A stretch of 64,000 bases of DNA from Hypholoma sublateritium FD-334 SS-4. Lineage: Eukaryota > Basidiomycota > Agaricomycetes > Agaricales > Strophariaceae. The DNA lies in assembly GCA_000827495.1 (NCBI GenBank), contig KN817602.1, positions 52,187-116,186 on the forward strand. The letters are read 5' to 3'. The position numbers were made by a program, and so were the translations under genes. The notes under the pieces were generated by a model, which saw only the letters and a list, made by a program, of their open reading frames with translations, ran no database searches and was not told the origin of the DNA. Shown here piece after piece: positions 21,544 to 32,428 of the stretch. Position 1 is the first letter of the stretch; every line of letters starts with the position of its first letter.

Positions 21544-22591
21544 TTATGAGTGGTAAATACTGGGTGAATATAAGTCCGCTATAGTGAAATATTCAAGTTA
21601 TCAGTCGACTCGGTGTATATTCCTGTTGAATTTCAAACCCGATTCACTTACAAGTGGTGCAATAGAAGTTTCTGGGGTAAAGTAAGGGTGCATGGTTCCT
21701 TAGTAGAGGTTTTATAGGCAAATGATATGCCACTTGCACGTCAAATTGGCACATACTCAAGTGGCACATAAGTGGGCAGCGGGAAGTGATGGTGGCGACT
21801 GGTGGCAGACATCAACAGCCACAGTGGACATGTCGAGAAGATTAGCAATGCCAAATCATTGGCCCGGGGAACTTAGAGGCCCAGAGATCGACCTGCATTT
21901 CTCATTAATAAATACCTTTTACATTATTTGTGGCATACATCCTCATAGATCTTCTACTCAAATATTGGCCTTACTACCGAATGTGCCAGTGCCACTGGCA
22001 TTGACGTTTGATTTCACCTACTACCTTGGACTCTGGAGGCCATGGTATGCTTGTGAGTAATGGAATGAGTAGCAAATATGGACCTTGGCGTCGATGGCCA
22101 CAATTTCAGGCTTACAAGCCTGCCAAGGCGCGGCCCGCCAGTGACAAGGTCAAAAACTTGACCAAACCCAAACCAAACCGAGAGGATCTGGATCAAGAGT
22201 GGCTAAAATTCCACTACCCAACCTCCGCATAGATACTCTGGAGCTTACTTGCGACAAATGTGTTGCATATTTGATCAGGCCACTTGCAGAAGTTGTAGTG
22301 GTGGCATTTGCATTGTGTTTGGGGGCTCGGAGATTCGATCGAGAATCCGAACACCAAATCAGGAAATATTGTCATGTGATGGTTTGTATTTAAGGAGGGG
22401 GGGTATGTTGATTTGGTTTCCTAACTTTTTCGCTCTTCCACACTCTGGAGCTAACCAGTGGTGCCGTTTACCATTTACTCTCATACTCTTGTCTACTCCG
22501 TCTATTTTATTCTAACTCAATCAAATCAGAGGCAAGTTTCCTGAAGACTGACATTACTGTTAACAATCGTACTCAACTTTGTCGTTCCCAG
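21544..22591. other. Spacer upstream of B2
   Basis: No gene supported. The 3' end contains the probable B2 leader intron 22532-22591, with a GC donor (gag|GCAAGT) and the CAG acceptor directly before the start codon. The rest shows scattered open frames without protein character. Confidence 0.45.
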
Positions 22592-22942
22592 ATGGTTCAA
22601 CTTATTGGATACCGTTTCAATGGGCCGAACCTTTGCCGCCTCGCCAAAGGCATGGTTGGCCAAGACTGCACTGTACTCCTGGCAGCGCTTGGGCTCATAC
22701 TCGAAGAATTCGAAGAACGGCCAGATGGATTCAGGATAGAGGCTATCCCTCCGCCAGACAATGATCCTTTGGCTGAAGATGTCAATATCATCTTCGTCAT
22801 CTGGGCTTCTTCAAGGAGAGAGCCAATCCCTTTTAAGAAGGTCAGGCGACTTCCGCGCATGCAAGAAGCAAAGGACTTCCTGAGGGACAAAGGATTTCCA
22901 GAAATCGATCAATGGAGACTTATTAGAACCTATCTAGATTAG
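22592..22942 (+). CDS. 116-aa small-family protein B2
   Basis: 116 aa, MVQLIGYRFNGPNLCRLAKGM to WRLIRTYLD, a subfamily B member. It keeps every B landmark: ERPDGFRIE, EDVNIIFVIWASS, LPRMQEAKDFLRD and the LIRTYLD terminus. Charged residues differ in the linker (PPPDNDPLA) and in the C-terminal helix. The ATG follows a CAG acceptor as in B1 and B3, but the apparent leader donor is GC rather than GT. No frameshift or stop; it looks intact. Confidence 0.8.
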   Translation: MVQLIGYRFNGPNLCRLAKGMVGQDCTVLLAALGLILEEFEERPDGFRIEAIPPPDNDPLAEDVNIIFVIWASSRREPIPFKKVRRLPRMQEAKDFLRDKGFPEIDQWRLIRTYLD

Positions 22943-23599
22943 TTGCTGCGTGTCGCATTTGACCGTATTTTTGTCTTCGGCATTGTCCACTGCTTTATAA
23001 ATCAATCATGATCTCAGCTTATTTTCCCTTAAGCTATCGTTATTTGGATGTATGCGTGTAGGCAATGTCGGTCAACTATGTGTGGCATCTTCGATCTTGT
23101 CCTAGATTACACATATGATATGATTAATGACGCCCTCACGCCTTAGCCTGAGTCATGCTCAGGCCTTTCAATTGACAATTTATAAAGCTGAAAAGTTATT
23201 CGTCATTAGTACATGCTGGAATTTTTGTTCATCTTCGGAGGCTGTACGGCATGTAAATCATCCAAGTCATTGTGTGCGTCTGCCGTAATATGTAGTCACG
23301 CTATATTTAATGTATAACTGTCAGGTGTACACGGCATAGTAGCGCCGACCGTCCAATTCTGAACTAATCATTAGAATTACATTTCAAATTTGTCTTGTCT
23401 CAACTTCCGCAGGCTCGGAGCCCTTATATTTCTGCCGATTCCGACAAAATACCAGGCGGTACACAGAAAACGACATTATCAGCTTCAATTTGTAGTCCGC
23501 AAAATATTCAAAGCAATCTTGACTCCTTCGAGTTAGGGTGCTTCCGAGTGCGAAAAGACCAGGAGAAGGTCGTAGCAATCGGATTTAGTCATCGAAGGA
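22943..23599. other. Intergenic, no gene seen
   Basis: AT-rich spacer between B2 and the decayed A/C-type fragment. No protein-like open frame or recognisable repeat found. Confidence 0.45.
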
Positions 23600-23690
23600 C
23601 ATGATAAGGTATCCACACGTGTCCTCGATGTTGGTGACGTCGCCGCCTGTGACGCCCTTCGCCAGGCGGAGCATTCGATAGTCTCTTTTT
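23600..23690 (-). pseudogene. Fragment of a small-family gene
   Basis: The minus strand encodes DYRMLRLAKGVTGGDVTNIEDTCGYL followed by a short unrelated tail and a stop. It matches residues ~13-38 of the small family (Q MCRLAKGV.GRDFTTMEEAYG in C1). Both ends of the gene are missing. It is a relic of a further A/C-type copy on the minus strand. Confidence 0.65.
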
Positions 23691-24043
23691 AGCGAAAGCC
23701 TACTGTTTTATTTGCACCACCATGCCGTACCATGTCAGTCACAGTGAATACAATACTAGATTTTGATTGCAGTTATGAATATTCAACATTAATAATACTA
23801 GACTAATGCTCTCAGTTCGAAGTAATCAACTACTCCATTGGAGGCGTGTACTTACATGGTGGCTAAAACTGGCTAAAATGCAACGACAGATAAAATTTCC
23901 CAGACCGAAGTCACATGAGATGTGAGTATATTGAGAGACACAAATACATCACAGGAGTCATATCATATAGAGGACGTACACCAAAGAGGATGTGCTAGTT
24001 GAGTCCAAGCTCCAGAAAATAAAAATAAAATCCAGATCTTGCG

Positions 24044-24394
24044 CTAATACAGCCACTTGCGAAACATCTTCAGATCCTCCACCTCCGAGATTCCGTGGTC
24101 CTTGAGCCACGCATTCGCAGTGCGCGCTCGCGAACTGGCGCGGAAGTGACTGAAGGAGATCTTCTGCCAGCTTTTCGAGCAATAAAAAATAAACAAGATG
24201 TTGACCTCGTCTTCCGCGGCGTCCGACGGCGGGTTGATGACTTCCAGTGCGTAATAATCGGGGCGCCGCTGGAACGGCTCGTACAAGTGCCCGTAGGCCT
24301 CCTCCATGGTCGTGAAGTCCCGCCCCAAGACGCCTTTCGCCAGGCGGCACATTTGCTCGGCGTTGAAGCGGTATCCGATTGCTTGCAGAGGCAT
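24044..24394 (-). CDS. 116-aa small-family protein C1
   Basis: 116 aa, MPLQAIGYRFNAEQMCRLAKGV to LKMFRKWLY. It has features between A and B: the RFN of B, the QMCRLAK of A, and its own middle (RRPDYYALEVINPPSDA) and C-terminus (ISEVEDLKMFRKWLY). The central strand EVNILFIFY is retained. The ATG directly follows TAG, and a leader intron 24395-24462 with donor GTCAGT fits. It is the most diverged intact member; no stop or frameshift. Confidence 0.78.
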   Translation of the reverse strand: MPLQAIGYRFNAEQMCRLAKGVLGRDFTTMEEAYGHLYEPFQRRPDYYALEVINPPSDAAEDEVNILFIFYCSKSWQKISFSHFRASSRARTANAWLKDHGISEVEDLKMFRKWLY

Positions 24395-24599
24395 CTAGTC
24401 GGAGAGTCAGCGCCGTGTTGAAATTTGAAGACAGAAAGAAGTTGAGTGCGACGTGAACTGACCTTATGTTAAGTGATGTGATTCTATGAAGTGCAGAGTG
24501 CGGTTGGAGAAAAGGTATATGATCGACGAACAGTATAAATGCCAACCGTCACATGACGCACACGGTCCCGATGTGGCAATTGTTTACCCGTTTTTGTGC

Positions 24600-24780
24600 C
24601 ACCGCCGGTGTCGCCATCAAATGAACCGTTCATTTCACTGTCTCTTATAGCGCAGTAATCGGGGCTGTTTTCGAATAGAAAGGAGACGCTTCCGTACGCG
24701 TCCGGTACGTTCGTGAAGTCGAGTCCGTTGTTGGCGATGCGACAGGAATAAGAATAGCGCCCTCCATGAACGTGGGTATC
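24600..24780 (-). pseudogene. Decayed C-type small-family copy
   Basis: The minus strand encodes RYSYSCRIANNGLDFTNVPDAYGSVSFLFENSPDYCAI. This aligns with residues ~8-52 of the family (CRLAKGVLGRDFTTMEEAYGHLYEPFQRRPDYYAL in C1). The start region is degraded and the central strand and C-terminal half are gone. It lies just upstream of C1 in the same orientation. Confidence 0.6.
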
Positions 24781-25074
24781 CTTAATTGAGACAGGCATAC
24801 CCCGAGGACGAGAACTTGTGTGGGTGATAGCTCATGTGGCCCTTGCCGTCATGTGATGGCTCATACACATCGGTGGCATCGGTCGCGAGGACTCCTTCAA
24901 TCACTCGTCCATACTGCCACAAAGCCCCTTCAGATTTTCTGTGAACCCCCTGCTCGCCGTGCTTCGCCATATCAGTCAAGTCAAATCCAACGTAAGTTCC
25001 TTCAACACACCCGCATTCCCAGCCAATCCACGCATTCTTGCATATTACTGACCATACTCAACTCTGCCACTCAG

Positions 25075-25431
25075 ATGGCCCAAGTCATTGGATATCGCTT
25101 CAACGCCGCAAATCTCTGTCGCCTCGCCAAGGGCATGGTTGGCGAGGACTGTACCATGTTCTTAGAGGCTCTTGGCGTCATTCTCTACCATTTTGAAGAC
25201 CGGCCGGATGGATTTAGGATCGAGGTGATTCCTGTGTCACCCAGCGACCCCGCGGCCCCGGGCGAAGAAGTGAACGTCATCTTCATCATCTGGGCATCTT
25301 CGCGGATGAAGCCGATCTCGTTCAAGAAGCTCAGAAGGCACCCGCGCATGCAAGAAGCAAAGGACTTTCTCAGGGGACAAGGAATCACGGAGATTGATGA
25401 GTGGAAGCTTGTTCGAACATATTTAGATTGA
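25075..25431 (+). CDS. 118-aa small-family protein B3
   Basis: 118 aa, MAQVIGYRFNAANLCRLAKGM to DEWKLVRTYLD, very close to B1. It is two residues longer in the linker before EEVNVIFIIW (SPSDPAAPG). The start follows the CAG acceptor of leader intron 24993-25074 (GTAAGTTCC donor). The frame is open further upstream, but that part has no similarity to other members, so the family ATG was kept. It converges on A3, whose stop lies ~530 bp downstream. Confidence 0.8.
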   Translation: MAQVIGYRFNAANLCRLAKGMVGEDCTMFLEALGVILYHFEDRPDGFRIEVIPVSPSDPAAPGEEVNVIFIIWASSRMKPISFKKLRRHPRMQEAKDFLRGQGITEIDEWKLVRTYLD

Positions 25432-25589
25432 TAGCGGCTCAGTCTACTACTTACGTTCCTTTCGATAATGTACCTTTACATACTAATTCATACCGTCCAT
25501 CGTGTGTCAAGCTAAACAAGACACTACTTCCACTTCCAAGCACCGAGTAAGGTATGCAGAATCCTCGAAATCCAGGTTTGCCGGCACTC

Positions 25590-25700
25590 GTACCGCCAAC
25601 CCGCGGTTGCCTCCGCGGCAGTGTACCCACCCCACTGACTTCTCGACCTTGTCTTTGTTCTGCCGGCCTTCCTCTCGCGCACTGCTCGCTGACATGGCGG
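25590..25700 (+). repeat. GC-rich dispersed repeat, partial copy d
   Basis: Shares gcagtgtacccaccc, a cgaccttgtcttt block and cggccttcctctcgcgc...ctgacat with 13376-13510. It sits inside the small-family cluster between B3 and A3. Short and diverged. Confidence 0.45.
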
Positions 25701-25959
25701 CGACGCATATATGGCCGGTTAAGCAAAATTATTAACCAAGGCATGTACTTAATATATAGTTGGACAGAAATATAATAGCATGACCGAGTAGTAATTTCAA
25801 CAACGTATAATATGGCGAGCGGGGAATACTATAATTAATTCGGTAATACGGTCTTTAGGATTAGAAAGACGCAGAGGTACAGGTACAGAGTAGAATGGCG
25901 ATGGCAGTGGCAAAGAGTGGGACGTCAAGCTCAAGAGTCACGGAGACCCCACACCCATG

Positions 25960-26310
25960 CTATCTTAAATAGATCCTGGAGAGCCGCATATCGTCGGTCT
26001 CCGCGAGCCCGCGCTCCCTCAGCCACTCCTTCGCGCGCGCCGTCCGCAAACGTCCACGCAGGCGCTCCAGCGAGAGCGGCTCCACCTGCGGCGCCGAGAA
26101 GATTACAAATAGTATGTTGACCGGGTCTCCGGAGGGGTTCTCGCCCGGCGCGGGGATGGTGCGCAAGCAGTAGTCCGGGATGTCGTCGAAGATGTCCCAG
26201 AGCAAGCCGTACGCGTGCAAGATGTTCGTCTTCTCGATCCCTGTCATACATTTGGCGAGGCGGCACATCTGGTCGCCGTTGAGGCGGTACCCGACGGCTT
26301 GGAAGACCAT
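25960..26310 (-). CDS. 116-aa small-family protein A3
   Basis: 116 aa, MVFQAVGYRLNGDQMCRLAKCM to LSRIYLR, the third subfamily A member. It keeps IPDYC, PVNILFVIF, PLSLERLRGR.RTARAKEWLRERG and MRLSRIY. It differs from A1 and A2 at DNI to TNI and in the AYGLLWDIF helix, and has higher GC. The frame stays open for nine codons upstream of the family ATG. Its 3' flank (25880-25915) resembles that of A2 (gacgcaga...tacag...agtagaat), so gene and flank were duplicated together. Confidence 0.8.
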   Translation of the reverse strand: MVFQAVGYRLNGDQMCRLAKCMTGIEKTNILHAYGLLWDIFDDIPDYCLRTIPAPGENPSGDPVNILFVIFSAPQVEPLSLERLRGRLRTARAKEWLRERGLAETDDMRLSRIYLR

Positions 26311-27672
26311 GAAGTCGAAGAACGGTGGATTGAGCAAACTGAGCTGAGCGCAGGATTTGGTCGCTTACTGGTGGGAGTTGGTGGGGGTCCTGAGAAAGTA
26401 TCAAGGGATAGACTCTGTGAATTTGGTATAGCCTTTTGTGCGACGGCGGTTTGACGACGGTTCGAGGATGAAGGTGGTTGTGCCAGGTGCCGCCGCCGAA
26501 ATTGTACCATGCCTATAAATAGTTGGCCAACCATCACATGACCGTACCGAGACGCGATGGGTGCGCGACGCGCGTCCTGCGGCCTTCATTCCGACACTAA
26601 GTACTGCTAAGTACTATTCCCCCACTGTTTTCGACGCTCCCGTCCACGGCGCGCACATATCCACCCCCACGCTAAAATTCCACGCGCACATGTACCAAGC
26701 GGATGGCCGCTTCCTCGACGTAAACCAGTGGCCGCCCCCACGACGGCGAGTCGGAGAGCTTCCGCCCTACCGCGCACGCCGTCCCCCTCCCCCCTTCTGT
26801 ACATAGATATTGGGCTCGCCGAACGCCGCACGCACATGCCCCGCCTCACTCCCTTCGCCCGCGCGGTGTCCCCGCCTTCCCCTGCTTGCTCCGCGCGCAC
26901 TTCCCCCGCTCCGCGGAGCCGACCAGGCCCTCTCTTGGCTTTGTCGCCCGCAGCCGCCGGTGTCGACCGCCTTTCGCTCGATAATTGCTCACAGCGCGCA
27001 TATATCCAGGCCCGTGGCACCGCGCGCTCCCGACGCGTGCATGCTCCGCGTACGCCGCGAAATTGCCACGGCGCGCGCTTACATGTGCACGCACCGACCT
27101 CTGCATGCCTGCATGGCGGCTGGCGCGTGCTGCGCGCCCAGGTGCATGACAATGGTTGTCTGGATGTACGCCTGCGGCCTGCGCCATGCCTGCAGCTGCA
27201 CTCGAAGGACCTTACGCTGTCGACGATGCGCTGCGCGATCAGAACGGTCGTACCGAGGGACGCCGGTGTGCGTAGCGCGATTCTGCACAGTGGCTGGGTG
27301 CGGGCCCTGTCATTGCGATGTGCGGAGAGCTGGAACTCAGGCTTGAATCTGGAGAGCAGTGCATGGAGCTGTGCTTTCGCGGCGGTCCTTTGGATGTGAA
27401 CATCTCGTTGCTATTAATTGATGACTTTACATAACTGTCCAGACCACAATTCGGCATATGAAAGTTCGAAGAGGTGTATATGTAGTAAGTACGACTTTGG
27501 CAAAATTGGCCGCGCAACGTTGATTGCTGGATGCGAACACAGCTTTGTTCTGTTTTCGACCCTCAGAGCCGCTTTCCACTGATTTTCCGCCGAAAGTACT
27601 ACTATGATTAGATTTTCCCGTTCTGGGCAGCCTTCAAAGCTTGTTGTCTTTCCTATAGACAATAGAATAGAT
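26311..27672. other. Intergenic, GC-rich in the middle
   Basis: No gene supported. The 26.6-27.35 kb part is GC-rich with chance open frames on both strands that show no protein character. It may be old repeat DNA like that at 2.3-3.8 kb, but I could not align it convincingly. Confidence 0.45.
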
Positions 27673-29131
27673 TTAGTAGTAGTAGATCACTGTCAGAAGG
27701 CTGCTACGCACTCGTTCCACCACATCTAGCTGATATCGCCTTCTCCGCCATGCGTTCATGTCACATGGGAAAGGACCGCGACGCGCCTCATTCCAGAATC
27801 CCAGCCGGAGGTACCGGGACAGAAATATGTCTGGCGAGCCCGCAGGGCGTGGGAGGTCGCACGCGCCGTTCAGGATCCCGCGTAGCTCGACGCCGCCCAG
27901 AAAGCACGCGAACAGATCAGGATTTCGGTTGTGCAATTCGGTGCGGAAAAGCGCCCGCAGCTCTGCGTCGCCACTCACATCGTCCTCAAAATTCTCTGGG
28001 TCTACGTCGGAGGTTAGGAATCGCTGACGGTCCTCCCGGAACCACCCCACGCCGGCCATGCACGCCCACAGCGGGCGGAATGCGGCAGCCTCCCAGTCAA
28101 TCAGGCCGGTGACTGCCCCGGACTTCGGGTCGACGAGGATATTTGCCCCATGTAAGTCACCATGCGAGAAGAAGAATTTCTCGGCGTCCACGGAAGGCCC
28201 AAGAAATGGGGAGTTTGGGTACAGATTCTGGACGTGAAGGAACAGCTCTACACACATCTCGCTAGCGGGAGGGTCATCGTCGGATCGGGTGGTTGGGCTG
28301 CCGTTGAACGCGAGAAGTTTGACATAGTCTTCTGAAGTGGACACGGGCATCGTCTGCGCCGGGGGTGGGACCGCCAGTTTAAACTGCAGGAGGTTTATGT
28401 CGTTCAGCGGGCCAAGGCGATAGCCGTCATCCAGACGATGGGCACAGAGATTGTTCATTGAGCGCAGTAGCTCTTTGGGCGGTAAGTTCCACCGCAGAGA
28501 CCGGGAGCACCGTTTCGACGCGAAAGTTGACGGCCCGAAGTCCCCAGTGCTGTGATAAATGCTGCCACAGCCGTCTGCCCGGAGTTTAGACAGCTGATCG
28601 TGGAGATCGACTAGATCATGAGCCAGCCTGCGCAGGTGCGCCGGCTGCAGGGTGGGCAATGCGTCGTCCATCATCATGCCCGGCATATGCTCCATGATAA
28701 TCCACTCGACGCCGACCGGATTACGCGCGTCCGAACAATACGAGTAAATTTCTGGAACTGGTAGAGCAGTCTTGCCTTACATGTGTAATGCATCAGCTCA
28801 TATTCGAGGAAAGAAAGCTATGATGTGACATACTGCGCACGAAGTCCATAGCGGCTACCTCTGCCTCGGTCTTGAACATTGGCTTTACTGGTGCAACCAA
28901 ACGAGCGACGACAGAGCGCGACGGGAGCTGGAAAGCGTACACCCGCGCGTAGCCCTCATCGTCGTCCTCTTCTTCCATAGGGTTAAGTACCACAGGCGGG
29001 CCGCACTGCGCCCGCGGGACGTGGAAGATATCGCAGACTATGGTCTGCAGCGCGACAAGGTCTACACCGACGCCGGTCCAGGGGTTGTCCACGCCTATCC
29101 AGTCAAGGGAGAAGGGCTCGTTAGATCTCAT
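27673..29131 (-). CDS. APH-family phosphotransferase-like protein
   Basis: A two-exon gene (29131-28834 and 28775-27673; intron 28776-28833), 466 aa. It has the aminoglycoside-phosphotransferase/choline-kinase-like fold: an N-lobe with VYAFQLPSRSVVARLV, PVPEIYSY...NPVGVEWIIMEHMPG as hinge, the Brenner motif SHGDLHGANILVD (catalytic Asp), and GLIDWEAAAFRPL as the metal-binding DFG equivalent. Fungal genomes carry many such proteins. Most are of unknown substrate and are not antibiotic resistance genes. The start is the first ATG before LDWIGVDNPW; the frame is open a little further upstream. The splice phase was checked by total length (1401 nt). Confidence 0.85.
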
Positions 29132-29908
29132 TCTGGCGTGCTGCTGGAGGGAGACAGAGGAATGGGACAGGCTGTAGCATAAGCGGTTGGGAAAAGTCCG
29201 CACCGAAACGGCCCTGCTAGTACCACCGAAAAAAAAGATCGAACGTCCGAACGTTGCTGACCATGACCGCTTACTAACGCCGTTCGCAGCATTTTCTCCT
29301 TGAGAATGGCATGCGACGCCTGGCTTGCCTCGGGTCCAACCCTGGAATAATGTAAGCGATAAGAAATTGACGGAAAAATGCAAAGACAGACTGGTTTACA
29401 TGTCACATTCGGTTCAAAAAAACGCATTCAGGTAGCGATTTCGACATTTCCGCAAAGTACAAGGGCTACAAGACACTTGAAGGGGCATAACCTATGTTAT
29501 GTATTTGAGATTACCGATAAAAATAGTGATTGAAATAACATACCTGAGTCGCAAATGATCATCGCCGAGTCAGTATTTGAACAACGAGTTTAGCAATTAC
29601 TTACAAGCTCGGGAGCGTTGCCAGTGCAGACAACGGCGAAGTTGGAATGCATGAGGGCGCCCATGAGTAGAACATTGTCGAGTGAATGATCAAGACCGTG
29701 GCCAATTAGTTTCAGCGAGTCGAGATTCAAGCAGGCCGGCAGGAAGGATAGAATCAAGAATTAGTCTAGAGAGGGAGAACCTAGTGACAGATGCTGAAGC
29801 GGTAACTCATAGAGGGATTGTATCTGAGCAGTACCAGACCTCATCCGTGAAGGGTGTTCCAAGGTATTTCATTGCTATTAATAATAACTCGTACGGCAAA
29901 GGTTTGAT
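29132..29908. other. Spacer between kinase-like and Ohr genes
   Basis: Both neighbours are on the minus strand, so this holds the kinase-like gene's promoter and the Ohr 3' flank. No further gene seen. Confidence 0.45.
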
Positions 29909-30572
29909 TTAGGCGGTTGTAACTTTCACCACAGCTCCCTGGCTCAAAGCACGGCTGTATGGGCAGAACTAGAGCCGTGTTAGTACAGATACACTCATGT
30001 GCTTTAGGGTCCACTTACAGCGTGTCCTGCCTGCAGGAGCTCATCGTCGATACCCTTTACCTTGATGTCGACGGCGAGGCCGAATCCTGGAAGCTCGTTG
30101 GGCACGCCGATGTGCACGCTGACATCGACGATGGCATTCTTGGCCATTTCCTCTTTGCCCAGCTTCTTCGATACAGCCTGGATGGCACCAAGAAGGCAAG
30201 CTGGAACAACGGCGTGCGTCAGGGCCCAAACAGCAGGCTGGCACGTTGACGCTCACCGGAATACCCCATAGCGAAAAGCTGCTCGGGGTTCTCGCCCTGA
30301 CCAGTGCCGCCGAGCTCTTTGGGCAGTGCCAAGTTGAGGTCGAGTCCGTTCGACGATACGGCGCCATTGCGGCCGGCACCTTGGGCAGTTGCAGTTGCCG
30401 TGTACTGCTCGAAAAGTCAGAATCTGCGCTGCGTACTATAGCGAGATTGATGTCCGACCTTGACGTCTTTCAAAGTGATAATGTTTCTCGTGCTGATGCG
30501 GCTGAACGCGTTTATGGGCGCTGCAGCCCTAACGGACGACGCGAGGAGAGTGCGAGTGGCGGGTTGGAACAT
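29909..30572 (-). CDS. Mitochondrial Ohr/OsmC-type peroxidase
   Basis: Four exons: 30572-30459, 30404-30257, 30200-30019 and 29968-29909, totalling 167 aa with all phases consistent. The N-terminus [19 protein letters not shown]...FSRISTRN is Arg/Ser-rich without acids, as in a mitochondrial presequence. The mature part starts [35 protein letters not shown]. It carries both reactive cysteines of organic hydroperoxide resistance proteins: [17 protein letters not shown] (peroxidatic) and FCPYSRAL (resolving) in the last exon. Ohr proteins reduce organic and lipid hydroperoxides using lipoyl or thiol reductants. The family assignment is strong; mitochondrial location is inferred. Confidence 0.9.
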
Positions 30573-30906
30573 GGTGGTGTGAGGGAGAGGAGTGCAATTG
30601 ACGACGAGCGCCTGACGCGTGCCCACGCGTCCATGTGGACTGCTTGCACAAGTGCGTCATCATGCACATGCATCAATTATTTAAATTCGCAAGCGGCGCA
30701 GACCCATCTTGTCCTGAAGCGACGACAATCCCTACCTCGAATTTCTGCTCAGTGCATACACTACCGCCATTGAAAAACGCATTACCACCTTATTGTTGAT
30801 TTTGTCTTGACTTGACTAAACCCGAAACACACGCCACCGTGGCCTGCGCCGTTGCTGCTGTCACAATGGTTTACGGCCTGTTTACGATCCTGCATGTTCC
30901 ATCACC
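30573..30906. promoter_or_regulatory. Divergent spacer, Ohr and wax-synthase-like genes
   Basis: A 334-bp spacer between outward-facing starts (Ohr at 30572 minus, wax-synthase-like at 30907 plus), so it holds both promoters. No clear TATA box or other specific element can be assigned. Confidence 0.4.
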
Positions 30907-32060
30907 ATGAGCTCGAAACTCAACCTTCATGTGGGCGTGTGGCTCTTGGTGGAAGCACTCTCTATCCTCTCATACACCGTTAAATCTTCTAGACTTCGGC
31001 TCTCGTTATTCGTGGGGATTGTCGCGACATGCACTTACGGCCTGATGTGCACCACGACGGATTTCAGACGCTATGGGATGGGGGTCAGGGGGATTAGCTC
31101 TAGGTTTCCCATGATCGTGCTGTTCGTTTCAAGTAATATCTTGCTTTGCGACCCGCATAAGGATCTTCGACGAGTAGGGCAGAAAGGGAGCATACACGAT
31201 GCGCCATTCCTTTCGCGTCTCTGGTGGGGTCTGCTTACCTGGTCGAATCCACGCGGCATAAATTACGCCCACGAACCGACGCCAGCTTTGCCTCCGAGGC
31301 CCCGACAGACCACTAGAACAATGTTCGTGGTGGCACAACTCAAATCTATAATATGGTACTTCTTGCCCTTTGACATCCTCGGCATCATAAACCGCGCGAA
31401 CCCCTACTATACCAAAGATACCCCTATTGTCGCAGGTTTCCAGCACTTATGGTGGCTCGCTGGATTCGGATTTGGGGCCATGATTTACACGCTCACGTCA
31501 ATACAATACAAAATCCTCGCCATTATATTGGTCGTGCTTCGAATCTCGAATCCTCGCGAATGTCCAGATTTCTATGACTCGCCCTTCGATGCATATACAG
31601 TCTGCCGTATGTGGAGGTAATTCTTTCTGACAATCAACTGGTAATCTCATTCTAATTCCCCTATGCTCACAGTAAATCCTGGCACCATATTGAGCAGGGT
31701 ACGCGAGTCCGACTTTTTTGAACATCCGTCTTTATCCACGAGTTAAGCTGACGATTTATTTGTTAGGGCTGCATTTCGCATGCAGAACACGTCGCTAACT
31801 ACTTTCAGCTCCCTCCGATCAACAAAACGACTATAGCACTCAAGTTGTTCATTAGTTTCCTCCTCTCGGGTATGATCCACTGGATTAGCGAAGCCGTGCC
31901 AATGCAAAGCCTCTCGGAATCGATCGGAACCCTCGGGTTCTTCCTGTTGCAGGTAGTAGCAATCTTGGCGGAGGAGCTCATCATGGAACACGCGCGGCGG
32001 CGTGGTATGACGAAACGCACTCACTTGACGAAGGCTATAGGTTTTTTGTGGGTGTTTTAG
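30907..32060 (+). CDS. Wax-synthase-like membrane O-acyltransferase
   Basis: Three exons proposed (30907-31616, 31673-31698, 31786-32060), 336 aa. The acceptor of the second intron is uncertain: TTAG at 31766 gives better family spacing but breaks the frame, whereas the CAG at 31785 keeps it. Multiple hydrophobic segments; PECPDFYDSPFDAYTVCRMWSKSWHH matches the wax-synthase domain (F..SP..AYS.R.FW...WH) and GMIHW carries the conserved His of MBOAT-type enzymes. Fungal relatives include terpenoid O-acetyltransferases and unknown proteins. No other biosynthetic gene lies next to it, so the substrate cannot be guessed. ER membrane location expected. Confidence 0.75.
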
Positions 32061-32428
32061 TGGCTAAATTTTAGCCTTCCTTATTGGACCGTTCCGGGGT
32101 ACAAAGGCGGATGGACGGAGGAATTTCCTGACTTCAGCATCATTCTGGGACTTTGGAAAGGGGAGTGGTATCCCTGCAATAAATCGACAAGATGAGTACC
32201 CTGTCCTGTTGGGTGAATACCAGAAAGAATGCGTCATATTTGCATACAGTTAATCTAGTAACCCAGTACGCGTAAATCTGGACGAAACTAACAAGCAGGT
32301 GAGAGGGATGGTGGGTGGAACATGAAAACATTTCTCCGTAACCATCTTCTGACAAAAGACAAGTATATAGCAAAGGCAAAATATCACATCACCCTGCGGA
32401 CATCATCGCTCACAATAGAAATGCTTTT
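32061..32428. other. Intergenic, no gene seen
   Basis: Short spacer between the wax-synthase-like gene and a convergent hypothetical gene. Nothing recognised. Confidence 0.4.

Noticed and set aside
17805..26310. Interpretation of the small-gene cluster as a mating-type locus
   Set aside because: The proteins show no homeodomain, pheromone CaaX end or receptor features; divergent pairing alone is not enough.
26607..27400. Opposing long open frames in GC-rich DNA
   Set aside because: Same composition effect; no conserved protein features on either strand.
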